A DNA stretch of 64,000 nt from Natronosalvus hydrolyticus (GCA_025517525.1 JAOPJZ010000002.1:310001-374000); one strand, 5' to 3'. Numbered from the stretch's first letter, positions 46,588-55,815 are shown. Made by a program: numbers and translations. Notes: generated by a model not told the origin, from the letters alone.

Positions 46588-47687
46588 GCAGCGAGAACAA
46601 CGATCAGTCAATGACGAATCGAACCCGGGCGGAGGCAGGCTCGAGAGCCGATATGGGCAAACACGGCCGATACAGCACGCCACCTGAGGAAGGAGAGACG
46701 TCGTTGTTTGCCGACCCGGACGAGCCACTGCTCGCGGTTCGAGACGTGAGAACGTACTTCGATACGGACGAGGGGACAGTTAAAGCATCCGACGGCGTCT
46801 CATTCGATATTCAACCCGGAGAGATCGTCGGCCTCGTCGGTGAATCCGGCTGTGGCAAAAGCGTCACCAGTCGGTCGCTAATGCGGTTGATCCAGTCACC
46901 GGGGTACAATCCCAGTGGCAAACTCAACTTCGATGGTCTCGATCTGATGGACCTTTCGAAGGAGGAAATCCGACAGGTTCGAGGCAACCGCATCTCGATG
47001 ATTTTCCAGGAACCGATGTCCGCCCTGAACCCGGTGTTCGACATTGGTTGGCAGGTGGGTGAACCGCTTCGCGTCCACGAGGGGCTCAAAAAGAAAGCCG
47101 CCCGTGAGGAGGCAGTCGAACTGATGCGTAAAGTTGGGATTCCGAGTCCCGAAGAGCGCGTCGACGACTACCCACACCAGTTCTCCGGCGGAATGCGCCA
47201 GCGTGCGATGATCTCGATGGCGCTCGCGTGTAAGCCGGACCTGTTGATTGCCGACGAACCGACGACGTCCCTCGACGTGACGATCGAAGCACAGATTCTG
47301 GAACTGATCCAGGAACTCAACGAAAGGCAAGACATGGCCGTCCTGATCGTGACCCACGACCTCGGCGTCGTCGCCGAAACCTGCGACAAAGTCGCCGTCA
47401 TGTACGCCGGCCGGATCGTCGAGTACGCGGACGTCGAGACGATCTTTGCCGATCCGCGACACCCCTATACCAAAGGGTTGCTCAACTGCATCCCGGATCC
47501 CCGAAGTGACGACCAGGACCTCTCACCCATCGAGGGACAGGTCCCGGACCTCGCCGACCCACCGGAGGGATGTAACTTCGCCGATCGGTGCCCGTACGCG
47601 ACGCCAGAGTGTGAGACGACAGACCCACGACTCCGCGAAGTAGACGACAACCACCTCAGTGCCTGTATCTGGGAGGATCCACAATGA
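46584..47687 (+). CDS. oppD: Opp/Dpp-type ABC importer ATPase (OppD-like), second cluster
   Basis: A 367-residue ATPase. An acidic N-terminal tail of about 45 residues precedes Walker [12 protein letters not shown]. The signature is [15 protein letters not shown], Walker [14 protein letters not shown], and the H-loop IVTHDLGVV. The Cys-containing Opp motif is [15 protein letters not shown] near 330. It is coupled by 4 bp overlaps on both sides. It works with the OppF-like ATPase on the permease pair. Confidence 0.93.
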   Translation: MSSENNDQSMTNRTRAEAGSRADMGKHGRYSTPPEEGETSLFADPDEPLLAVRDVRTYFDTDEGTVKASDGVSFDIQPGEIVGLVGESGCGKSVTSRSLMRLIQSPGYNPSGKLNFDGLDLMDLSKEEIRQVRGNRISMIFQEPMSALNPVFDIGWQVGEPLRVHEGLKKKAAREEAVELMRKVGIPSPEERVDDYPHQFSGGMRQRAMISMALACKPDLLIADEPTTSLDVTIEAQILELIQELNERQDMAVLIVTHDLGVVAETCDKVAVMYAGRIVEYADVETIFADPRHPYTKGLLNCIPDPRSDDQDLSPIEGQVPDLADPPEGCNFADRCPYATPECETTDPRLREVDDNHLSACIWEDPQ

Positions 47688-49057
47688 GCAGCGATGCACT
47701 CTTCGAACTCGAGAACGTCAGCAAGCACTTCATCGATAACGATACGCTGTTGAACAAACTGCATCCCAACCGGAGCCACACGAGCGTTCGGGCAGTCGAT
47801 GGAGTTAGCCTCACCGTCCACGACGGTGAAATCCTCGGTCTGGTCGGTGAATCCGGCTGTGGAAAGAGTACGCTCTCCCGAGTCGCCCTGCGCTTGCTCG
47901 AGCCCACCGGCGGGGACGTCTACTACAAAGACGAAAATATCACCGAACTGGGCAGCCGACAGCTAACGGAGTTCCGGAGCGAGGCACAGATGATATTCCA
48001 GGACCCGTTCGCCTCGCTGAACCCACGCTACACTGTCGCAAAGACGCTCACCGAGCCGATGCACGTTCACGGTATCGGGGATTCGAAGGCAGAGCGGCGT
48101 GCAAAGGCAGCAGACCTCATCGAACGCGTCGGCCTGAGCGCTCAGTTTCTGGATCGGAGTCCACACGAGTTCTCCGGCGGGCAGCGCCAGCGGATTTCGA
48201 TCGGTCGCGCACTGGCAGTAGAACCCCAGCTCGTGATCGCCGACGAACCGGTGTCGGCGCTCGACGTGAGCGTGCAGGCACAGATTTTGAACCTGCTCGA
48301 CGGACTCCAGGAGGAGATGGGACTCTCGATGTTGTTCATTTCCCACGACCTGAGTGTCGTCCGCCGAATCTGTGATCGAGTCGCCGTCATGTACCTCGGA
48401 GAAATCGTCGAGGTGGCACCGACGAAAGAGCTCTTCAGAAACCCGAAACACCCATACACGCAGGCGCTTCTCTCGAGCGTTCCGATTCCGGACCCAACGG
48501 TCGAACGAGAGGCGATCAAGTTGGTCGGTGACGTGCCGACGCCGATCGATCCGCCCAGTGGCTGTCGATTCCACCCACGCTGTCCGAAGGTGATTCCGCC
48601 GGAGGACTGGACCGGGTCACACGGCGCATGGCGGGCGCTCTTGCAGTTCAAAACGCGTCTGAAAGACGAGGAGGTCGAACCGAAAGCCGTCCGGGAACAG
48701 CTCGAGGCCAAACAGGGCTCTGTGAGCCACGACGACGTCGCGAAGGCTATCTATCGCGATAACATCCTCGAAAGCGAAGTGGCAGATGACGACACCAGTT
48801 TGCCTGACGAGGTCGACACCGCCGTTACCGATGCGATCGATGCCTTGCTCCACGGGGATCGAAAGCGAGCTGTCGGCCACCTCGAGGCCTACGAGAGCGT
48901 CTGTGAAACTCGCGAGCCGGCAGAAGTCGAGCGGTCGGCAACCGCGCGAGTGGCCTGCCACCTCGAAGACGATCAGGTGACCGTTCCGACCGCGGGAACC
49001 CCCGGGACGGCGAAAGACGAAGTCGCCATGGGGGCAGCCAGTGAAACCCATGACTGA
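47684..49057 (+). CDS. oppF: Opp/Dpp-type ABC importer ATPase (OppF-like) with long C-terminal extension
   Basis: A 457-residue ATPase, about 100 residues longer than the first cluster's OppF. Walker A is [11 protein letters not shown], the signature [15 protein letters not shown], Walker [14 protein letters not shown], and the H-loop FISHDLSVV. After the Opp motif [14 protein letters not shown] (near 290) comes a helical acidic extension to the end, without a recognised fold. It may regulate the ATPase or bind a partner such as the next gene's product, with which it overlaps by 8 bp. Similar tails occur in other haloarchaeal OppF proteins, so it may be a lineage trait. Confidence 0.92.
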   Translation: MSSDALFELENVSKHFIDNDTLLNKLHPNRSHTSVRAVDGVSLTVHDGEILGLVGESGCGKSTLSRVALRLLEPTGGDVYYKDENITELGSRQLTEFRSEAQMIFQDPFASLNPRYTVAKTLTEPMHVHGIGDSKAERRAKAADLIERVGLSAQFLDRSPHEFSGGQRQRISIGRALAVEPQLVIADEPVSALDVSVQAQILNLLDGLQEEMGLSMLFISHDLSVVRRICDRVAVMYLGEIVEVAPTKELFRNPKHPYTQALLSSVPIPDPTVEREAIKLVGDVPTPIDPPSGCRFHPRCPKVIPPEDWTGSHGAWRALLQFKTRLKDEEVEPKAVREQLEAKQGSVSHDDVAKAIYRDNILESEVADDDTSLPDEVDTAVTDAIDALLHGDRKRAVGHLEAYESVCETREPAEVERSATARVACHLEDDQVTVPTAGTPGTAKDEVAMGAASETHD

Positions 49058-50198
49058 CCCAGCACACGACGGCGGCCAGTCGAATGGCGACGAGAGTGAT
49101 GACGACATCGAGCCGGGAACTGGCGTCGCCGATAGCCTCTATCCGCTATTGTTTCGCGGCCTCGAAGCCGTCATCGGCCTCGGCGATGGCGAGACGTTTG
49201 CCGACGACGAGTCGAAGCAGGCACTTGAGGACGTTTACACCGACTCGGTCGCCCCCGATGAGCGAAAGGCGTTCGAAGACGCACTGGGGACCGAGACGAA
49301 TCCGGATCTGGTGCGGTCGGTGCTCGAGACCGTCCAATCGGCGCTCGAAGCAAAGAAGGCGACCATCACACTCGATCATCGAACGGTGCTCTCGCTGCCG
49401 ACCCGAGAAGCTTGTCTTTACTCCGTGCTGACCAATCCAACGCGGGACACCGCAACCGGTGTCGAGGAACTGGTAACTGACCGGGTTCGGGCAGCCATCG
49501 AACGTGGCCTCGAGGATGCACTCGATAGCGAGTACGAGTCGGCCGCAGCCCACTTCGAGGCGGCCCGTGAGGCCACGGTTGGGATGCCCACTTCGGACCC
49601 AGACGTCGACGACGCCGTGGTTTCCAGGGTGCTCGCCGCATGGGCGCACTTCCATCGCGGGGAGTCAGACCGCGCACTCGAGCGCGTCGCCGGTGCGTTA
49701 CAGTACGACGAAGATGCCTGGTCGCCGCGAATTATCGGCGTCGCAGCGAACCATCCGGAAAGCCAGGGCTTCCTCGAGGGACGACTCGGCGTTCGACTGT
49801 GCGTTCGGCACACGATCGAACAGCCATCGGGTTCCACAGTCGACGAAGCGTTCGGCTGTGTGCGAACTGAAGACGGGACCCTCGGCCTCGATGAACGGAG
49901 GGACTCTTCACTGGAGTCGGACGAGAACGCCGAAGACCGCCAGACTCCACCGCTTCACGGCCGCGACGACGTCGACTGGCTCAATCTCGAGAACCCGAGC
50001 GTTCTCTCCGAGGTTACGAGTGACACCATCGTCCGGCTTCGTCTGCAGGGGAACGCCACCGGCTTCCCGACCGTCCACGGCTACTACGTCGGCTTCGGTA
50101 TCGCCGACTTCGAACAAGGCGCAGTCACGGATATCATCGAACTCGTGCTCAGTGGCCCGGTCACAGCCACCGTAGACGAACGACTCGAGCTAGCCTGA
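49050..50198 (+). CDS. Uncharacterised acidic protein, last gene of the second opp operon
   Basis: A 382-residue soluble protein without signal or membrane segment. Residues 20-150 are helical. A TPR-like stretch of paired helices lies near 155-230 (SAAAHFEAAREATVG and VLAAWAHFHRGESDRALERVAGAL). The C-terminal 90 residues are beta-rich (SDTIVRLRLQGNATGFP onward). I do not recognise a family. The ATG at 49050 overlaps the OppF stop by 8 bp; a GTG at 49041 is an alternative. Tight coupling to the transporter implies an accessory role. Candidates are an ATPase partner or a ligand-processing factor. Confidence 0.75.
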   Translation: MTDPAHDGGQSNGDESDDDIEPGTGVADSLYPLLFRGLEAVIGLGDGETFADDESKQALEDVYTDSVAPDERKAFEDALGTETNPDLVRSVLETVQSALEAKKATITLDHRTVLSLPTREACLYSVLTNPTRDTATGVEELVTDRVRAAIERGLEDALDSEYESAAAHFEAAREATVGMPTSDPDVDDAVVSRVLAAWAHFHRGESDRALERVAGALQYDEDAWSPRIIGVAANHPESQGFLEGRLGVRLCVRHTIEQPSGSTVDEAFGCVRTEDGTLGLDERRDSSLESDENAEDRQTPPLHGRDDVDWLNLENPSVLSEVTSDTIVRLRLQGNATGFPTVHGYYVGFGIADFEQGAVTDIIELVLSGPVTATVDERLELA

Positions 50199-51105
50199 CC
50201 GGAATCAGGCCTGATTTCAGCTGTGCTGATAAAACCTGTCTCGACGAATCTAGATACCCCAAATCCAGTATTCTATCAGAATGCAATATATGATGGTTGT
50301 CGAATATTTAGGGGGTATTGGGTGGTGAGAACACATCCGCTGAACCGGGCTGAAACAGTCGGAGATGTAGCGATAGTGGGATTCTCGGAGATGTAGCGAT
50401 AGTGGGGTTCTCGGAGATGTAGAGACAGTGTGAGATGCACCGGTATCAGAGATGTTGCGACTGTGAGAGAGGTGTAGCAGTAGTTGGGATACACCACCAT
50501 AGCTCGAGTGAACCGAACCAATCGAGCAGTGTGAATGGCAGTTATTTCCGTCAAACACTGCCAAGGGCCACATTTGCCCAACTGGAACCGTCGTATGGAA
50601 TCTGGCTGACTACAACGGGTGACAGCGTTCAGGTGTCAGACCAAATAAACCGTTGGGAGCTGCTCTTTATCCTCATTTGCGTTGTCTGAATCCTGCTTCC
50701 AGAATTGGAAACCACCTGCGGGACAATGGACTGTCGTATGTGAACACACAGAACCAATCCACTGGTAAGCAGTTATATCCAAAACTCAATGATGATTCAC
50801 AACATACCTGATTTTTGTCTATTCTGCTATTAGACGTTCCCTCGAGTGGATGGCTGTTGGCCGATATAGCTACGATTATACTAACTACATGGTATTTATT
50901 TAGTAGTACTGGATATTTATCTCAGATCTACTGTGCATATTTTACGATGGCGATGGTTGAGTGTACCACCGAATCAATAGTCCCCGTGAAACGGGAATCA
51001 CCGCAAGCATAACCAGGGTGGCCAGCGTACTTTCAAATAGAAAATACGACTGGACATCCTCACCCCGACAGTATCGCCTCAGATCGACAGCGAAACCTTA
51101 CACCC
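50199..51105. other. 0.9 kb AT-rich spacer with short tandem repeats
   Basis: No supported gene. The segment carries the 26 bp repeats at 50359-50436 and low-GC DNA at 50790-51000. Short frames on either strand read through the repeats and match no family. No clear TATA box precedes the CBS gene that starts at 51106. Confidence 0.5.
50359..50436. repeat. 26 bp direct tandem repeat, three copies
   Basis: The unit begins TCGGAGATGTAG. Copies are 50359-50384, 50385-50410 (one base different) and 50411-50436 (diverged in its second half). A further decayed trace, GAGATGTTGCGACTGTGAGAG, follows to about 50475. No spacer separates the units, so this is not a CRISPR. Confidence 0.75.
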
Positions 51106-52323
51106 ATGGACATTGCCGATATCGTTTCGAAAGACTACGTCGAATTCACTCCTGGAACACCCGTCTCGAAACTGGTCGGGACGTTCACCGACGCCGACGT
51201 CAAAGGCGTCGTCATCTACGGTGACACGTACGAAGGCGTCATCACCAGGCGGCAACTCGCCACCTCACATCGACAGCCGGACGAAAAGCTCGGCTCCCTC
51301 GTCTGGCACGTGCCCCGGCTGACACCGCACCAGGACATCAGAAACGTCGCACAGCTTATGATCGACAGCGACTCACAACTGCTCCCCGTCTTCGAAGGAG
51401 AACAACTGCTCGGTGTCGTTACCGTCGACGCCATCCTCGAGAAGGTCGAATCCTTCCTCGACGCGGCAACTGTCGCCGAAGCCCACTCCTCAGACCTCGT
51501 CACCGTCGAGCCATCGACCACGCTCGGGAAAGCCCTCAAAACGCTCCGTGAACACCGTATCACCCACCTCCCGGTCGTGGAAAACGACAGTGCCTCGGGC
51601 ATCCTGAGTCTCTACGACGTCACGGACCTGGTCGTCCGTGCCGAGGTCCAGAGCCAGGGCGGCGACGCCGGCGGCACCGACCCCTTCGGCGGAGAGATCT
51701 CCTCGAGCACTGCTCGAGCACGTCGCGGTGGGTACGGCGCCCGAGAGGGGGAATCCGCCCGGATGCTCGAGATTCCGGTTCAGGACGTAATGGTCTCGCC
51801 TGTTCGGACCATCGAGCCTGCTGAAACGCTCGACGTGGCCGTCAACGAAATGGCCGCTATCGACGCCTCCTCGTTGATCGTGACCGATGATGGATCGCCA
51901 CACGGCATTCTCACGAAGACGGATATCCTCGAGTCGCTCACCTGGGAGGCCGGCGGTAACCGTGGCGTTCAGGTGTACGGCACGGACCTGATCGACGACA
52001 TCTCTTACGACGATATCGTCGCGATGGTCGAGAAGTTCGACGATCGCGACCACGGAATGTCCGTCCTCGACGCGAAGGTCCATCTCCAGGAACACAAGGA
52101 GACCCGGCGCGGTCGGCCGCTGTTGCTCGCACGCGTCCGGTTGTACACCGACAACGGACAGTACATCGCCTCGGGCGAAGGCTACGGCGCTCGACAGGCG
52201 CTTAACGAGGCTCGAGACATCCTCGAGCGACAGATTCGCGACGAGAAGACCTACGGCCGAACGAAGAAGCCACCAGGTGAAGCGTTCTGGGAGAAACGCT
52301 TCGGCTGGTTGCTCGAGGAGTGA
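51106..52323 (+). CDS. Four-CBS protein fused to an HPF-like ribosome-hibernation domain
   Basis: A 405-residue soluble protein. Four CBS motifs lie at about 1-55, 65-120, 125-180 and 222-280; the first pair and the second pair each form a Bateman module that binds adenosyl ligands. Between them (about 185-215) is a Gly/Ser/Arg linker. The C-terminal 110 residues (from DHGMSVLDAKVHLQEHKETR) resemble the S30EA/HPF beta-alpha fold, with ASGEGYGARQALNEARDILERQIR as the long helix. HPF-type domains bind the small ribosomal subunit in dormancy. The fusion suggests energy-state control of ribosomes. The TGA stop is the first codon of a family B palindrome. Confidence 0.85.
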   Translation: MDIADIVSKDYVEFTPGTPVSKLVGTFTDADVKGVVIYGDTYEGVITRRQLATSHRQPDEKLGSLVWHVPRLTPHQDIRNVAQLMIDSDSQLLPVFEGEQLLGVVTVDAILEKVESFLDAATVAEAHSSDLVTVEPSTTLGKALKTLREHRITHLPVVENDSASGILSLYDVTDLVVRAEVQSQGGDAGGTDPFGGEISSSTARARRGGYGAREGESARMLEIPVQDVMVSPVRTIEPAETLDVAVNEMAAIDASSLIVTDDGSPHGILTKTDILESLTWEAGGNRGVQVYGTDLIDDISYDDIVAMVEKFDDRDHGMSVLDAKVHLQEHKETRRGRPLLLARVRLYTDNGQYIASGEGYGARQALNEARDILERQIRDEKTYGRTKKPPGEAFWEKRFGWLLEE

Positions 52324-52646
52324 TACGGTCGGTTGTAACTATTTATCGGTGATCGTCTCGCCGGTGTAGCGATCACCGGCAAGAGACGACAATCAACCGT
52401 ATGACAGGGGTTGGTCCCCCGTCGGATCCCGATCGACCCCCATCGTCGACCCACCGAACGAATCACCGAGACGATGCTCGAGCCCGGATCGGCTATTTGG
52501 AGTGCGAGGGATGCGAATATCAGGATAACGTTCACTGCTGCGATGAAACCTGCAATCCCCGGACGACCCACTCCATAGATGAGCGTCGGGATGAATGCGA
52601 TCAATCCAACTGCGACTGCATGGCGCGGTGAAAGCTTCTCGTACAT
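52251..52646 (-). CDS. CbaD-like small ba3 oxidase-associated membrane protein, C-terminus altered by a repeat
   Basis: Residues 1-60 look genuine. MYEKLSPRHAVAVGLIAF starts a two-helix membrane protein like the small subunit found with haloarchaeal ba3 oxidases. The helices are near 9-25 and 30-50. From about residue 80 the frame crosses the family B palindrome (52321-52403) and then runs antisense into the last 73 bp of the CBS gene. The basic, Ser-rich tail there is unlike the acidic proteome. The natural stop may have been lost when the repeat arrived, or the true product may be shorter. It lies 182 bp downstream of CbaC on the same strand. Confidence 0.6.
   Translation of the reverse strand: MYEKLSPRHAVAVGLIAFIPTLIYGVGRPGIAGFIAAVNVILIFASLALQIADPGSSIVSVIRSVGRRWGSIGIRRGTNPCHTVDCRLLPVIATPARRSPINSYNRPYHSSSNQPKRFSQNASPGGFFVRP
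52321..52403. repeat. Palindromic intergenic element, family B copy 2
   Basis: An 83 bp palindrome from TGATACGGT to ACCGTATGA. Inner arms are CGGTGATCG and CGATCACCG. Outer arms are GGTTGTAACT and GACGACAATCAACC. It is homologous to 18432-18516. Its first three bases are the stop codon of the CBS-HPF gene, and it lies inside the frame of the CbaD-like gene on the other strand. Confidence 0.7.
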
Positions 52647-52828
52647 ATGAGATTCCACTGCACGCTGTGTTTTTAACCCCGATCACCGTTCCCCTCCTGA
52701 AACGGAGACTACATCGAATACCGTATTCTCTCGAGTCGTGACTCGAGACGGTCGTAATATGTGTCCGATCATCACCACTGTCGAGAGTGAGTTGGATCGA
52801 TACATCTCGTATGGGGTTGCTTCCCGGG

Positions 52829-53023
52829 CTACGGCTCCGTCGGTTCGTCGTTCCCTGGGCGTATCGCCCAGAGGACGAGCGCACTGATCACGAGGACGCC
52901 GGTGACGGCAATCCCGATCAAGGACACGTCAATGCCGAAGAAGGCAAACACCGTCCGTGCCTCGACGAGAATAACGATAAAAAAGGCGATCAGGAGCAGT
53001 AATTTGGCGAATGAGATCCGCAT
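52829..53023 (-). CDS. cbaC: CbaC-like small membrane subunit of ba3 oxidase
   Basis: A 64-residue protein with two helices (about 5-28 and 34-54) and the pattern VEARTVFAFFGID, typical of haloarchaeal CbaC. Its ATG directly follows the stop codon of the CbaA gene, so it is cotranscribed with the oxidase. The polar C-terminus (RPGNDEPTEP) is cytoplasmic or exported by topology; function beyond oxidase association is not known. Confidence 0.75.
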   Translation of the reverse strand: MRISFAKLLLLIAFFIVILVEARTVFAFFGIDVSLIGIAVTGVLVISALVLWAIRPGNDEPTEP

Positions 53024-54778
53024 TCAGATGACAACCATTCCGATGAGTTTGCTGCCGTACTCGAGCAGGATCATTGGGTCGGTGAAGACGGGGAACGGCC
53101 CGATGTCCGGCCCAAATAGTCCACCTCTAGTCACGATACTGGCGAGTGGGATCACGTAGGCGATTGCGACAAGGACGAGAGCGATTGCAATCCAGAGCCG
53201 CAGATTGTCGAGGACGCGTGGGGAATCTTCTGGGCCGGAAAGTGCTGGTGGAATCGTCCCATCAACGATCGGTTCGCTCTCGGAATTACGCCACGTCATG
53301 AATATGATGGCGAGAAAGAGCATGGCTGAGATAAATAGCAAGAAACCGCCGAGTGCGAGTTGAAAGTCGAGTTCGGTCATCGACCCGACGCCCACGTCGT
53401 ACTCAAAGGCGTACTGTGGTTCCGCCGTTCGTCGCGGAACGCCGACTAAGCCGGCACGATACATCGAGTTCGTCATGAACACGATACCGATGAACCAGAG
53501 GAGAACCTGTACGAGGGCGGCCTGTCGCCAGACGAGTCGGTTGCCTGTCAACTGTGGGATCAGCCAGTAGGAACCTGCCATGAACGTCAATGCAACGGCG
53601 GTACCGACCTGCGTGTGGATGTGGCCGGGAACCCACGCCGAGTTGTGGACGAGGTAATTGATGTTCATTCCGGCGTTGACGATTCCCGTAAACCCACCAA
53701 AGGCGAACACCAGACCGGCCAGTGCCATGCCAGTGAAGGCGGGGTTGCGCCAGGGGAGCGCATCGAGCCAGCCGAAGTAACCTTCGCCGCCGCGCTGGCG
53801 GGCCCCGTGTTCCATGCTCGCGACCACCGTAAACGCCGTCAACAGACTCGGAAGGAGCAAGAACATGGTGTTCGTCATGACAATGTACTTGAACCCCTCC
53901 GCGATACCGGGGTCGAGGTACTGATGGTGAATGCCGACAGGTGTCGAGAGCAGAATAAAGAGGATGAATACGACTCGCGCCAGCGGATCGCTGAATAAAC
54001 GACCGCCCGAGAGCTTCGGTAGAACGATGTACCAGAGGAGGTACGCCGGCAGTAACCAGAAGTATACGACTGGATGGCCAAAGTACCAGAACAGGGTTCT
54101 GGTCAGCGTCGGGTTGAGGCTGTCGATGAGCCCGAGACTCCACGGCAAGATGAACGCCAGTATGGCGACTGCAACGCCGATCGAAGAGATGTACCACATG
54201 ATCATCGTCGTCAGCACCATGAACGTCGGAAGTGGAATACGGGCCCCTGGGTTGTCTCCCTTCCAGGCCCACCAGGTGCGGAACCAGTCGACTCCTGCGA
54301 GCCACGTGCCAACCACGAAGAGGACGAGTCCAACGTAAAAGAGTGGGTTGCCCTGGAGGGGTGCGTAAAACGTAAAGAGGACATCCGCGCTCAACTGCGA
54401 ACCGAGAACCTCAGGCGGATCGTCGAGAAAGCCGGCGAGGATCGTGATTCCGGCGATGACAGTTCCGATCGACATCAACCAGTACCACGCCTTGGTGATT
54501 CGCATATCGACAGGACGTCGCTCGAGGCTGGTCGTGACCGCCCACTGATAGAGTCCTACGAGGAAGAAGATCGTGAATGTGATGACGAGAAAGACGCCGT
54601 GGGCTGTTAATACGGTATAGTACGTCGGTGACTCTACGATACGCAACACGTCCGTTCGATGGAGCGCCTGAATCAGACCGAAGAGCGCGCCGATTCCGAA
54701 CGCGGCGAACGAATTGAAGAACGCCAGCCTAACGAGACGCGCCTGATCAGGAAACCGTTCGACGAACAGTTGCGTCAT
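53024..54778 (-). CDS. cbaA: ba3-type cytochrome c oxidase subunit I (CbaA)
   Basis: A 584-residue, 13-helix membrane protein that reduces O2 to water and pumps protons. Ligand residues are visible: His60 for the low-spin haem, His235-x3-Tyr239 (GHPVVYF) with the cross-linked CuB pair, the His284-His285 CuB pair (GIHHQYLDP), and His386/His388 (PGHIHTQ) for the two haems. The numbering is within two residues of the Thermus ba3 enzyme, so this is a type B haem-copper oxidase. It overlaps the CuA subunit gene by 4 bp. Confidence 0.95.
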   Translation of the reverse strand: MTQLFVERFPDQARLVRLAFFNSFAAFGIGALFGLIQALHRTDVLRIVESPTYYTVLTAHGVFLVITFTIFFLVGLYQWAVTTSLERRPVDMRITKAWYWLMSIGTVIAGITILAGFLDDPPEVLGSQLSADVLFTFYAPLQGNPLFYVGLVLFVVGTWLAGVDWFRTWWAWKGDNPGARIPLPTFMVLTTMIMWYISSIGVAVAILAFILPWSLGLIDSLNPTLTRTLFWYFGHPVVYFWLLPAYLLWYIVLPKLSGGRLFSDPLARVVFILFILLSTPVGIHHQYLDPGIAEGFKYIVMTNTMFLLLPSLLTAFTVVASMEHGARQRGGEGYFGWLDALPWRNPAFTGMALAGLVFAFGGFTGIVNAGMNINYLVHNSAWVPGHIHTQVGTAVALTFMAGSYWLIPQLTGNRLVWRQAALVQVLLWFIGIVFMTNSMYRAGLVGVPRRTAEPQYAFEYDVGVGSMTELDFQLALGGFLLFISAMLFLAIIFMTWRNSESEPIVDGTIPPALSGPEDSPRVLDNLRLWIAIALVLVAIAYVIPLASIVTRGGLFGPDIGPFPVFTDPMILLEYGSKLIGMVVI

Positions 54779-55629
54779 GATAGTCGATCCTCCACTGTAC
54801 TGCTGGCGTCGTTTTCATCAGTGGTGTCCTCCCCATTCTCAGATCCATCATCGTTCTCGTCGGTATCGCTCGCGACTGATACCGTCCCGGTCTCCTCGTA
54901 ATCATCGACTGTAACCGTCCAGTCGTGATCGCCTTCGCCGAGGTCGTCCGCATCGACGGTGATCGACACGTCCTCCGATTCGTCGCCGCCGACGGTAACA
55001 TCCTCCTGGAAGGTTTCGTCGCCGATCTCGACAGTCACCGTCGCCTCGAGGTCGTCGATCAATCCGTTGGACACCGTGGCTGTGAGTTCGATCTCCGCAT
55101 CCGGTTCGACCGTATCTGGAGCGTCGACGGAGAGTTCAGTCAGGTCGAACTCGTCTTCTTCGACGACGATAAGCTCGGCTTCCATATCGTGATGTCCCAC
55201 ACCACAGTACTCGTTGCAGATGATACCGTACTCGCCCGGCTCGTCGAACTCGACGGTCATCACCGACACCTCCCCGGGAATTACCATCGTGTTCGTGTTC
55301 GTTCCGACGACGGTGAAACTGTGGATGACGTCCCGGCTAGTGACGTAAAACGTCACTTCGCTGTTGGCAGGAACTTCGATCGGATCGGGCTGAAAGAGGA
55401 AGGTCATCGCCACGACGTAGGCCTCGAACTCGTTTTCTCCCACCTGTTCGATGCGCGGATCCTCGAACCGTTCGTCTTCGTCGATATCGCCGGGTGAAAG
55501 CGTCTCTTCGCGGTCGTCGACCATCGTGATTCCGAGGCCGACGGTGCCGTAGGTAACTGTCGCGATGAAAGCGACGATGAGGATCATCGAAGCGACGAGC
55601 CACAACCGCTCGTAGACGTGAATTCTCAT
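54775..55629 (-). CDS. cbaB: ba3-type oxidase subunit II (CuA) with C-terminal Ig-like extension (CbaB)
   Basis: A 284-residue protein. One N-terminal helix (about 9-30) anchors a cupredoxin domain. The binuclear CuA site is complete: His103 (VIHSF), Cys138, Cys142, His146 and Met149 in CNEYCGVGHHDM. It accepts electrons from a small carrier and passes them to CbaA. A beta-sandwich of about 90 residues (162-250) and an acidic tail follow, which most ba3 subunits II lack. The ATG at 55629 overlaps the upstream small subunit gene; the longer frame from 55689 would be antisense-like and basic. Confidence 0.92.
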   Translation of the reverse strand: MRIHVYERLWLVASMILIVAFIATVTYGTVGLGITMVDDREETLSPGDIDEDERFEDPRIEQVGENEFEAYVVAMTFLFQPDPIEVPANSEVTFYVTSRDVIHSFTVVGTNTNTMVIPGEVSVMTVEFDEPGEYGIICNEYCGVGHHDMEAELIVVEEDEFDLTELSVDAPDTVEPDAEIELTATVSNGLIDDLEATVTVEIGDETFQEDVTVGGDESEDVSITVDADDLGEGDHDWTVTVDDYEETGTVSVASDTDENDDGSENGEDTTDENDASSTVEDRLS

Positions 55630-55790
55630 GCGACGACGAAGGGAGTTGGGTCGTTTCCGACGAATTCGACGAAGTACGTGAACACCCACATCAACATCAG
55701 TACAATGAAGTACAGTACGATCAACGCGAGCGTCCCGACGGGATCGAACTCGTCGTGGGTGATTTTGCGGGTTACCTGTGACTTGGCCAT
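55626..55790 (-). CDS. Single-helix small subunit of ba3 oxidase (subunit IIa-like)
   Basis: A 54-residue protein. MAKSQVTRKITHDEFDPVGT precedes one membrane helix, LALIVLYFIVLMLMWVFTYF, then a short polar end. Position and shape fit the small single-helix subunit of ba3 oxidases. Its TGA overlaps the CbaB ATG (ATGA). It is the first gene of the oxidase operon, and a TATA box 29 nt upstream supports the start. Confidence 0.75.
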   Translation of the reverse strand: MAKSQVTRKITHDEFDPVGTLALIVLYFIVLMLMWVFTYFVEFVGNDPTPFVVA

Positions 55791-55815
55791 GACGGTTCGC
55801 TCACCACGAACGCAC

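Noticed and set aside
50359-50480. Possible CRISPR array
   Set aside because: The 26 bp units are directly adjacent with no spacers, and no cas gene is present.
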